Shown piece by piece: positions 34,863 through 42,157 of a DNA stretch of 64,000 bases (position 1 is its first letter; each line of letters opens with the position of its first letter). Source of the stretch: Plasmopara viticola (Eukaryota; Oomycota; Peronosporomycetes; Peronosporales; Peronosporaceae); contig MBPM02000003.1 in the NCBI GenBank assembly GCA_001695595.3, forward strand, positions 1,550,001 through 1,614,000. Reading direction: 5' to 3'. Made by a program: the position numbers and the translations under genes. Under the pieces are notes generated by a model that saw only the letters and a list, made by a program, of their open reading frames with translations, was not told the DNA's origin and did no database searches.

Positions 34863-35193
34863 TGAGTCACTATTGAGTCACCATGAGTCAGCACTGAGTC
34901 AGCACTATGGTGTCTCATCAGCGTATCTCATTTTGATGTCTATTCCTTCTTTAATTCATTGTAGAACGATCTCTATTTTACTGAGTCACCTGAGTCACCA
35001 CTTTTATCAATAACCAATATATTTTTCATAACAAGGTATAGTATGATAGTGTCATACATGATATGGTAGTGACTATAAATAAGGGGGAGGAAGTTGCAAA
35101 AAGTGGTGACTCGGTGACTCATGGTGAATCTTATATCTAGAGTTACTGTAGTCGGCTGTCATTGTGCGGAAGGTGGTAACTCATGGTGACTCA
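34863..35193. promoter_or_regulatory. Cluster of TGA(G/C)TCA sites in the right inverted repeat
   Basis: Eight perfect copies start at 34863, 34874, 34884, 34895, 34982, 34991, 35115 and 35187. Sites not shared one-to-one with the left repeat show that the motif number has changed while the cluster has persisted. Confidence 0.5.
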
Positions 35194-35379
35194 GGGGACT
35201 CATTCACTTCTAATTGCCTACAGTATCTCCTGATCATGTTTGTGAAAAACGGTCTTATTCTTTGTTATTAGTATATACTGGCTCCGCTCGGTTACGTTCA
35301 GAAGTGGTTAGTTCGTATTCTAGGGTGATTCTAATGCGTTTGGTCACTAAACCAAGTATGTATATAACTGGGTTGGTGA

Positions 35380-36009
35380 TCAGAGGGACAATGGCGTCTT
35401 CAATTTGAGGTCCTGAGTTTTTCGTTCATTCTTGTTTCCTTTTCTCAGTCTCGCTTCCTGCCCGGTAGTAAAAGTGGCTCGTCGAAGGCCTGTTCCGGCC
35501 ATCAAAAATACAATCGCAAACTCTCCAATCGGATTCACTCCGAGTCGATTGTCTTGGAGTTGAACATTCCAGCGCGGGCGGAGCCACTGTCCCAATGCAA
35601 TAGCCCAGGCTTCGCCTTGAGTTAGTTGATGGAAGGCCAGCGAAAAACGCGAATTTTAGGGAACTTGACTATCGGGACGGACATTCCGAGCACCGTTTAA
35701 GAGCCATACACGAAATGCTTCGGCTGATGCATCAGCATTGGCACCTTGCGGTACAGGTGAATGGTTGAGAGCCAATGCTTGATGCAGTGCATTTTGATCG
35801 ATAATCTGGACAAAAACACCAGGATCTTCTTCTTTCAAACGTTTGACGACGTAGTTGGCCAACTCAATCGTGGCAGGAGTCAGGAGATCCATCACAAACA
35901 CATCACATTTGATGTTGCTTGATAGTTTGGTCGCATTTCCTCTATACGGCTTCGCGATCTGCTGGTGTCGCGCGTCTGCGTTGTCATCCGCTAAACCTTT
36001 CTTCGGCAT
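35380..36009 (-). pseudogene. Orphan PLV cassette protein, right copy, nonsense-interrupted
   Basis: The same protein as at 19854-20420, starting at the ATG at 36009. A TAA at 35656-35658 replaces a CAA glutamine codon that is intact in the left copy, an internal proof of a C-to-T change. After the stop the frame continues unbroken through the rest of the protein and then into the inner repeat, giving an unrelated 27-residue basic tail. A downstream re-start could make only a C-terminal fragment. Confidence 0.8.
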
Positions 36010-36018
36010 TCTTGGACT
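35464..36018. repeat. 555 bp orientation-switched cassette, right copy
   Basis: A direct repeat of 19875-20429. On its left it abuts the inner repeat (CTTCCTGCCC) and on its right the outer repeat (CACCAAAACAT), the reverse of the left arrangement. Confidence 0.9.
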
Positions 36019-36197
36019 CACCAAAACATATTTGGCTGATGTAGTATGATGAGTTTCATTTCATGCCTATGAAAACTCGAGCAATTCTAGGATCATTTTA
36101 TATCAATCGATGCAATTCCAACCATTTTTCGGCTTGAATTTTAAAATCACGCATGTTGGATTAGAGCGACGACAAAACTTTTCTCGTCCGCTCATCG

Positions 36198-36268
36198 TCC
36201 GCTCTTCCTTCGCATATAAGAGCATCTAGAGTACCCCTAGACACTCTTATATGCGAAGGAAGAGCGGA
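36198..36268. repeat. 25 bp perfect inverted repeat at the right PLV boundary
   Basis: Arms 36198-36222 and 36244-36268 match perfectly around a 21-nt loop. The outer arm starts exactly where the terminal repeat ends (36243), and it is an inverted copy of the subterminal repeat sequence (CTCTTATATGCGAAGGAAGA). The left boundary has no such outer arm. Confidence 0.85.
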
Positions 36269-36331
36269 TCGAAAAAAGGGTACATGGTACTGTACCGTAC
36301 AGTACAGTACCATGTACCCTCTTTTCGATCC
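36266..36331. repeat. 30 bp near-perfect palindrome upstream of the kinesin gene
   Basis: Arms 36266-36295 and 36302-36331 pair with one mismatch around a 6-nt loop (CGTACA). The core is GGTACATGGTACTGTAC-like. It follows the previous inverted repeat directly, so two strong cruciforms stand in tandem 110 bp before the kinesin start codon. Confidence 0.85.
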
Positions 36332-36441
36332 ATGACTCTGGCTCTTAAATCTCCATTCGTGCGTCTCGACTGCCGCCTCTATTGCATTCTATCACTCCAC
36401 CACCTCGTCTCTCGACGCTCGTAAGACTCAAAGCAGGCCAC

Positions 36442-38382
36442 ATGACGGCACACCACGTCATGTACGGTCACAATGTCATTCAGGTGCCGCTTAAGCAACC
36501 AGAGACGAATGTAGGCGTAAATCTGATCCTCTCTCAATTAGAATTCGACATCATGATTCTTCACGTCCCGCACTACGAACAAGTGCCACCCGAAGAGCTA
36601 CTGGAACAAATCACTCGGCTCGTTAGTGAGCCAAAGTACCATCGTTTGGGTACCAACGACTCGTTTTCATCTAATAAACACGCCGACTCGCTTGCAGCCT
36701 CCCAGAATCGTCTTGTAGAGCCCGAGGGTGAGCGTAAGCGGCTTCACGACAAGCAGAACGATGCGAAAGCGGTTCAAGACAGTCTTACAGAAGAAAACGC
36801 AGCGCTTCGCGTGCAATGGGCACCTACCGAGCAGCAGAAAGTCGATCTTGAAAAAGTGGTACACGAGAACGAGCTCTTACGGTATCAGACACTGCGTTTA
36901 CAGCGTGAGGTCGTCAAGTACAAGACAATGGCCATGCGAACCACTCAGGAGCTAAAGCAATTGCAGCATCAAGTTGCAGCGCTCAAAAACGAGGTCCAGT
37001 CCGAGTACCATGACCTCACAACAACGGTACAGAACGTGATGACTCGAATCACAAAAGAGGTACAAAGACGAGAATTAGCGGTACATCAAAGTAATGGAAC
37101 GAAAACGAGCGAGCAACAAGTTTTTTTGAAAAAAGAGAATGCCTTGCCAAGACAAATTCGCGTATTCTGCCGCTTTCGACCATACCACGAGCCACCACGT
37201 GACGTAAAGAGCCCAGCAATCGTGCTATCCCGCCCACAAAAGGTAGTGTTCCCACCGTCAACCAAAGAATTCACCTTTGATCACGTATTTGGACCAGAAT
37301 GTACGCAACAAGAAGTGTACGAACAGATTGTACCACTTTTGGCGTCGTACATGAACGGGGACACCGTGTGCATCCTCGCGTACGGACAGCCTGGGTCGGA
37401 ACAGCTTGCTGCACTGATAAAGCCTGACGACAATCCAAAGGCCAATCACCTTCCTGCCACGGCGGGCCTCCTCCCACGTGCACTTCAGCACGTGTTTGAC
37501 GTAATGGCGACGCGCCAATCGACGTATCAAGACTCTTTTCGGCTGAAAATGGAACGAATCGATCCCGAGCAACTGCTCGATTTAATGTGCACGGGCTCCT
37601 TCAAGCCAGCCACGGAACTGATCGCGCACGCCGTCACGACGTACGATCAAGTCCATGCTGTCCTCCATCGCCATCTTACTGCACTCGAGATAGACGGCAC
37701 AACAAAGCCATCGCATGCTCTGTTGATCCTTGAGCTCTCGAGTCAACATCGACAGACGCGCAAAGTGCGTACAAGTACCTTGTGTTTTGTAGATTTTGCT
37801 CGGTCCAACCACCGTGTACCCCCTCTTGGCATAGGCGATCGATGCCAGTCGCTTGCAGCACTCCAACACGTCGTAAACGCCCTGGAACAGCGCGCCACTG
37901 CCACCCAATCACGCAGTGCCAAGCGCCCGGCAGCAGGCCAAGTCCAGACGCTGGTACTGTTGCAAGTGAGTCCTGACCACGTCGACGTGGACGACACGAC
38001 CCGGATCCTCGAAGTGGGTACGCGCGTGCGTCAAGTCGACATGACGGGTACCCACGCCCCGCCGACCCGCCACGCTGTCGCCCGTTTCCCAGCTCTCCGC
38101 CAGCACCCGGCAACGACGTGGGGAGCCACAGCCCCGTCGCCACCTCCTTCCATCGCCAAAGCGTTGCCGCCGGGCAAATCGTCGCGTGGTTTCCATCAAC
38201 GTGCGTGCAAGCCGCCGTCGTCGAGCACGCAGCGCCAAGCCGCACCCCTTGCTGTCCCCACAGCCCCTCCTTCGCGTCGTCCATCCTCGAAGAAAAGCAC
38301 GCGGCGCGCCATCTCCGCCACCTTTACAATGTCCGCACGACGTGCATTAGCGAGTTCCCACACGGGTTTGGCCTGGCACTAA
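36442..38382 (+). CDS. Kinesin-14-like protein with a degenerate, P-loop-less motor
   Basis: 646 aa from ATG 36442. The frame is open further upstream but only with a TTG, and an upstream exon cannot be excluded. Residues about 100-230 are coiled coil, followed directly by a motor fold (RQIRVFCRFRP at about 237), the stalk-then-motor order of minus-end kinesin-14. The motor keeps fold landmarks (FTFDHVFGPECTQQEVYEQI; a TRILEVGTRVRQV end), but every nucleotide motif is altered: the P-loop GQTGSGKT reads GQPGSEQL (315-322), the switch I NxxSSRSH reads GTTKPSH, and the switch II DLAGSE reads DFARSN. It therefore should not hydrolyse ATP and may work as a non-motor partner, like Vik1/Cik1. The 120-residue tail is Pro/Ser/Arg-rich. 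Its 5' side abuts the PLV element; its 3' end is 80 bp from convergent VPS18. Confidence 0.78.
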   Translation: MTAHHVMYGHNVIQVPLKQPETNVGVNLILSQLEFDIMILHVPHYEQVPPEELLEQITRLVSEPKYHRLGTNDSFSSNKHADSLAASQNRLVEPEGERKRLHDKQNDAKAVQDSLTEENAALRVQWAPTEQQKVDLEKVVHENELLRYQTLRLQREVVKYKTMAMRTTQELKQLQHQVAALKNEVQSEYHDLTTTVQNVMTRITKEVQRRELAVHQSNGTKTSEQQVFLKKENALPRQIRVFCRFRPYHEPPRDVKSPAIVLSRPQKVVFPPSTKEFTFDHVFGPECTQQEVYEQIVPLLASYMNGDTVCILAYGQPGSEQLAALIKPDDNPKANHLPATAGLLPRALQHVFDVMATRQSTYQDSFRLKMERIDPEQLLDLMCTGSFKPATELIAHAVTTYDQVHAVLHRHLTALEIDGTTKPSHALLILELSSQHRQTRKVRTSTLCFVDFARSNHRVPPLGIGDRCQSLAALQHVVNALEQRATATQSRSAKRPAAGQVQTLVLLQVSPDHVDVDDTTRILEVGTRVRQVDMTGTHAPPTRHAVARFPALRQHPATTWGATAPSPPPSIAKALPPGKSSRGFHQRACKPPSSSTQRQAAPLAVPTAPPSRRPSSKKSTRRAISATFTMSARRALASSHTGLAWH

Positions 38383-38462
38383 CAAAAGACACACGACACA
38401 CGACACACAACACCACACGGCAAAACGCCCTCTCGCCTTCATTAACGCGTGACCCCACGCGC

Positions 38463-41400
38463 TTAGATCGCCCACTCTTGGCCTTCCATCCAATCGTCTT
38501 CGATCGAAATGAAGGGCGTATGGAGCGACTTGATCATGACTTCGCCACAAAAGATACACTCGGACGCAATCATGTCGTCCAGTTTCTGCTGCACGAGCTC
38601 GCGTTCTTGGGCCAGCGCGTGTTCCTTGGCCGCCGCCGTCGTGCCGTCCCCGCCGTCGTGCCCGGGCGTCATGACGTCCTTTTCACTCGACGACAAGTTC
38701 AAGAACGGCAAGGCCGCCAACGGCCGTTGGAAAAACGGCGTCCGCGCCGGCAAGTCCGTCGACAGGTCCGTCAACGTCTGCAGCAATTGCTTGACCGTCT
38801 GGCGTTGAAAACTATTGTGGTGCTTTTGCATCTCGAGCCGCAAGGCCGTGGCGTGGAACGCGTGCGAGCACGGAAAGAGGTAAAACTCGTGCCCCAGCAG
38901 CGTCTGGCCCGTCAACTCGCACCGCTGGTTCCCCGACACGAGCGCACAGCGCTTTCGTAATTGCTGCATGTCGGCCCGAATCAATTCGGCCGAGTGCGTG
39001 TAATCCTGCATCTCTTCCTTCAAGTGGTCAATGCGTGCATTGTACACTTCGAGCGATTCACTAATCTCCTTTTTAAACTCGTTAATGAGGACAAAGTCTG
39101 GAAAGAACGGCAACAAGTCTTCAATCTTGAGCAACGCACTCTCTTTCAAAAGGTGCATGGCGTCCTTGATCTCGCCGCCGGCGTCGATCGTGTGCTTGGC
39201 AATCAACGTCCAGAGTTTCTGCCGCGTCTCGTCGTCGTCGGGTCGGTTTGCCATCTCTTTGGCAATCTTGACGTCGACTTGCAAGGCCTTTTCGACCGCG
39301 TCTTGGAACAAACCCATGGCGGCGTAAATGTAAATGCACGCACGGTTCTTTTCGTGCTGCGTACACAGACGAAGCGCAAACGCAATGTCAAAGACGTGCT
39401 TGCCCTTGTGCGTCTTGCGGAGAAAACTAATCAACAGGCGCTCGTCCGGGTGTTTCGCCAAGAGAAAGAGGAGGTAATTGTGGATCGTCGGGTCCCGGTT
39501 CCCTTGTTTGATGGCAAACTTGAGGAACCGGATCGCCATGTCGAGGACCGCGCGCGTTTTCGACGGGTGGCCGCGGGCTTCGACCGGGCCGTTCGTCTGG
39601 TGGACGTGGCGCACAATGGACGGGATGAGGCGCGTGGGGTTCAACGTCGCGGCTTCGACCCACGCTTCGTACACTTCCTTGGGCCGATGCACGATCAATT
39701 CCGGCGCGTACTTGTACCACAGCGCTTCCACCTTGGACGTCTCGACGCTCCGGAGCAATTCAATCGCCGCGCCGTACTCGCCGCGGTCGACGTGGTACGT
39801 CATGACTTTTTCGTAATCTTCAATCAACGTGGCGTAAAAGACCAGTTCGTCCGGCCGGCCGTGGCTCGCAATCAGATTGAACGTCGTGGCCGGGTCCAAG
39901 TGCCGCTTGTGATCTTGCAAAAACTGCTTGAATTCAAACAACAAGTTGGCGTGCGCGTCGACGTCTTGGGCACTGCCTTTCAACACGGTAAACTTGTCGA
40001 GAAAGAGCTCGACGATCCACGAACAGAGGACCGTGCGCTGCGTCTTGTCGTCGAGGCTCAGCCCCTTGAGTTTCTGCACGAGGAAGACCAAGAGCGCGTC
40101 GTGCAGCGCGTGGTCCAAGAATTGCAACGCCACGGCTTCGAACGAACGACTGGTCTTGGCGTACAAGACTGCCGCGCGGTCGAACTCGCGCTGGGCAAAG
40201 AGTTTGTCGGCTTGCGCCGTCCACACGCGTTGCCGTTCGTAGCCCGTGCGACAGACACTGAGCGCTCGTTCAAAGTCGCGGTCGTCACCCGAGCCCACCA
40301 TGGCTTTGCTCAGGTAGAGTTTCCACACGTGGCGGTCTTCGTCCACGACCACGAGCTCAAGGAGCCGCCGCGTCGAGTGGATCCACACGGTCTGGGACGC
40401 TTCGTCGACCGTGAGCCCTTGGCCCGTCCCAACGCGCGCGTCGAACGGTTCTTCCAAGACCACGACGTGATTGAGCTTCGACACGACTTGGACGAGGCGA
40501 GGGTAGAGCAACACCACGTGGTACGGCGTCATGGCAAGCGAGAGCGGCGGCGTCCGTGGCTTGGTACCTTTTTCAGGGTACGCGAGCAACTCGGTACCCG
40601 AGACGACATTGTCCACGGTACTCGAGAGCCCAAAGACAAAGTCCCCGTGGTACACGCCGTCGCCCGTCAAGATGCCAAAGCCCTTGGCCCGCTCGCGCTC
40701 TTGGTTCGCGTAAAAGCGCAAGACGGCCGACGCGCCGTCGCCCGGCAATTCTTGGAACCGCAGTTTCTCGGGGTTAGTATACTCTTTAAACAAAGGTTCA
40801 AACCCGTGGGTCCCGCTGCCAATAAATTGGAACATCCGCGTCGGTTTCTTCCCCGACGCCGACGTGGTCAACATGACGTAGTACCGCACATCACCAGACG
40901 GCAGTGTCCAGTGTTCAAAGTTAATGCCCGCAATGGGTCCTTGGTTGGCAATTTGAAACACTTTCTTGAACGCTTTCTCCTTGCCCGCGTCAAACTCGGC
41001 TTCAAACACCGTACCGGCATCGGTCCCAATGAGTACCGGTTCCGACGTGTCGGGGGTACCCGATTGGCGGTCCCAAGCGACCGTCGTGAATTTCAACGAT
41101 TGGGCTTTCATAATCTTTTTAGGTCGGGTCGAAGCCGTGGGCAGATAGAAATTCGACCCATTTTCCATCGAAATGAGGACGTGAGTCCCCGTGGGGTCAA
41201 TAAACACGTTGGCCATGGCCACACGTGGTTCAATCATAATCTCTTCAATGGTACCCGAGCTGTCGGTCGCGTCCGTGGTACACCGCAACAACATGCCCTC
41301 TTGCGACCCCATGGCGAGGACTCCGTTGCCCACGGCCATACAACAGAGGGTAAACCCCTTTCGACGGGATACTTTCAAGCCATGCTCGCGTACCTCAAAC

Positions 41401-41603
41401 ATGGGCTTTTCGTCCTCCTTGTCCTTGCTCTGGGCCTCGTCCCCCACGGTCTCAAACTCAAAGTCGTCGTTGCTGCTATTGTCCCCACCGTACGCGTCAC
41501 TTGTTGCACCGTACGGAGACTCGTAGAGTCCACCTCCGAGCCCCCCACTACTTCCTCCATACTCTTCTTCCTTTTTCCAATCGGCAAAAAGATCCGCCGA
41601 CAT
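38463..41603 (-). CDS. VPS18: VPS18 (Pep3/Deep orange), HOPS/CORVET core subunit
   Basis: A single-exon gene of 1046 aa from ATG 41603; the frame runs 18 codons further upstream only from a GTG. The N-terminal half has beta-propeller features (repeated LLRCTTDATDSSG / ISMENGSNFYLP-type strands). The centre is a clathrin-heavy-chain-like helical repeat region (YEKVMTYHVDRGEYGAAIELL; HDIAFALRLC-like). The C-terminus carries a RING-type zinc site split by an insert: CELTGQ...LFPCSHAFHATAL and, about 110 residues later, ECIFCGEVMIKS. This matches Pep3/Vps18, which scaffolds tethering complexes for endosome and vacuole fusion. Codon use is very GC3-rich, which creates an 883-codon antisense open frame. 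It is divergent from the small gene at 41723, with only 119 bp between. Confidence 0.88.
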   Translation of the reverse strand: MSADLFADWKKEEEYGGSSGGLGGGLYESPYGATSDAYGGDNSSNDDFEFETVGDEAQSKDKEDEKPMFEVREHGLKVSRRKGFTLCCMAVGNGVLAMGSQEGMLLRCTTDATDSSGTIEEIMIEPRVAMANVFIDPTGTHVLISMENGSNFYLPTASTRPKKIMKAQSLKFTTVAWDRQSGTPDTSEPVLIGTDAGTVFEAEFDAGKEKAFKKVFQIANQGPIAGINFEHWTLPSGDVRYYVMLTTSASGKKPTRMFQFIGSGTHGFEPLFKEYTNPEKLRFQELPGDGASAVLRFYANQERERAKGFGILTGDGVYHGDFVFGLSSTVDNVVSGTELLAYPEKGTKPRTPPLSLAMTPYHVVLLYPRLVQVVSKLNHVVVLEEPFDARVGTGQGLTVDEASQTVWIHSTRRLLELVVVDEDRHVWKLYLSKAMVGSGDDRDFERALSVCRTGYERQRVWTAQADKLFAQREFDRAAVLYAKTSRSFEAVALQFLDHALHDALLVFLVQKLKGLSLDDKTQRTVLCSWIVELFLDKFTVLKGSAQDVDAHANLLFEFKQFLQDHKRHLDPATTFNLIASHGRPDELVFYATLIEDYEKVMTYHVDRGEYGAAIELLRSVETSKVEALWYKYAPELIVHRPKEVYEAWVEAATLNPTRLIPSIVRHVHQTNGPVEARGHPSKTRAVLDMAIRFLKFAIKQGNRDPTIHNYLLFLLAKHPDERLLISFLRKTHKGKHVFDIAFALRLCTQHEKNRACIYIYAAMGLFQDAVEKALQVDVKIAKEMANRPDDDETRQKLWTLIAKHTIDAGGEIKDAMHLLKESALLKIEDLLPFFPDFVLINEFKKEISESLEVYNARIDHLKEEMQDYTHSAELIRADMQQLRKRCALVSGNQRCELTGQTLLGHEFYLFPCSHAFHATALRLEMQKHHNSFQRQTVKQLLQTLTDLSTDLPARTPFFQRPLAALPFLNLSSSEKDVMTPGHDGGDGTTAAAKEHALAQERELVQQKLDDMIASECIFCGEVMIKSLHTPFISIEDDWMEGQEWAI

Positions 41604-41722
41604 GCTTCGTGACGGAGGTGAAGTCTTCTTTGACGTGGACCAAGTTGGGCTTTTCACTTTAGTGACATTTGCCGCTTAATTTTTTTACGGTTTTTTTTTA
41701 GTGGACTCGACTCATTTCTATC
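41604..41722. promoter_or_regulatory. 119 bp bidirectional promoter region
   Basis: The only non-coding DNA between the VPS18 start and the divergent small gene, so both promoters must lie here or overlap the genes. A CTCATTTCT element (41712-41720), just before the plus-strand ATG, resembles the oomycete initiator (YTCAYTYY). Confidence 0.4.
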
Positions 41723-42093
41723 ATGACGGATAGTGCCAAGTATATTACCGGTGCTCAAGCGCTCTTGACGCAGCTACAAGTGGAAAAGATGATGGTTCCC
41801 GAGGAAATCGTGCGTGTACAGGAGCTCGTCAAGTGTCTCGATAACAATGCACACAAGATCGCCGCGGCGTTGACGACGACGCGGCGACGCGGCGCGAGCA
41901 GCACAGGCGCGGACACGACGGCGCAATTATTAAAAGAACAAAAAGAGTACATTTCTAAAGTAAGGGCAGTCGCTGATCGAGTAGGAGCGCTGTAAACGCT
42001 AACGAGACTTTTTATTGGTACGACCAGATTGCCGACTTGTACGAGCAGATGAGCAACAAGCCCGCTTTAATACCGACAACCGGGGCCCTCTAG
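41723..42093 (+). CDS. Small coiled-coil protein, 100 aa, two exons
   Basis: Exons 41723-41959 and 42028-42093, with a 68 bp GT-AG intron (donor GTAAGG, acceptor ACCAG). Without splicing the frame ends 11 codons into the intron (TAA near 41993). The spliced form continues the helix as YISKIADLYEQMS and ends at TAG 42093, which looks better. The protein is helical throughout, with an Arg/Thr/Ser-rich break near residue 55. I do not recognise the family. Its size and two-helix form would fit a small subunit of a larger complex, but this is a guess. It is head-to-head with VPS18 and convergent with the aminotransferase. Confidence 0.62.
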
Positions 42094-42157
42094 TGTACCA
42101 AAGAGTGTGTGTGTACCTGTATACCAATAATACGCATGACCATTGTTCGTCAATGAG

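Larger units (their letters stand above)
19650..36243. mobile_element. Endogenous Polinton-like virus (PLV), decayed, 16.6 kb
   Basis: The limits are set by where the terminal inverted repeats stop matching (outermost shared sequence TGTCTAGGGGTACTC on the left, its complement on the right). The interior carries a full PLV set: SF3 helicase, GIY-YIG nuclease, GSGFW-type virion protein, tyrosine recombinase, DUF5754-like protein, penton-like minor capsid, packaging ATPase, S74 fibre, double jelly-roll capsid and cysteine protease. No type B DNA polymerase or retroviral-type integrase was found, so PLV fits better than Maverick/Polinton. Composition is more AT-rich than the flanking host genes. 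Most genes carry premature stops or frameshifts, so the element is no longer able to make particles. No target-site duplication was seen. It lies between an RxLR-like gene and the 5' end of a kinesin gene. Confidence 0.88.
34762..36243 (-). repeat. Right terminal inverted repeat of the PLV (about 1.5 kb)
   Basis: The partner of 19650-21152. The two repeats have diverged by scattered substitutions and small indels (the inner parts are 702 and 723 bp), so they have evolved separately since insertion. The central 555 bp block is in the opposite relative orientation to its flanks when compared with the left copy. Confidence 0.88.

Noticed and set aside
19650..36243. Classification as a Maverick/Polinton transposon
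   Set aside because: No protein-primed DNA polymerase B or RVE-type integrase could be found in any frame. The helicase and tyrosine recombinase set fits PLVs better.
37676..38284. 202-codon minus-strand frame within the kinesin-like gene
   Set aside because: It is the antisense of the GC-rich tail region. Its product is Gly/Arg/Trp-rich and meaningless.
38961..41612. 883-codon open frame on the plus strand opposite VPS18
   Set aside because: It is the antisense of a convincingly conserved gene with strong third-position GC bias, which removes stops on the other strand. Its product is Arg/His/Val-rich with no domain, and it lacks a proper ATG at the start.
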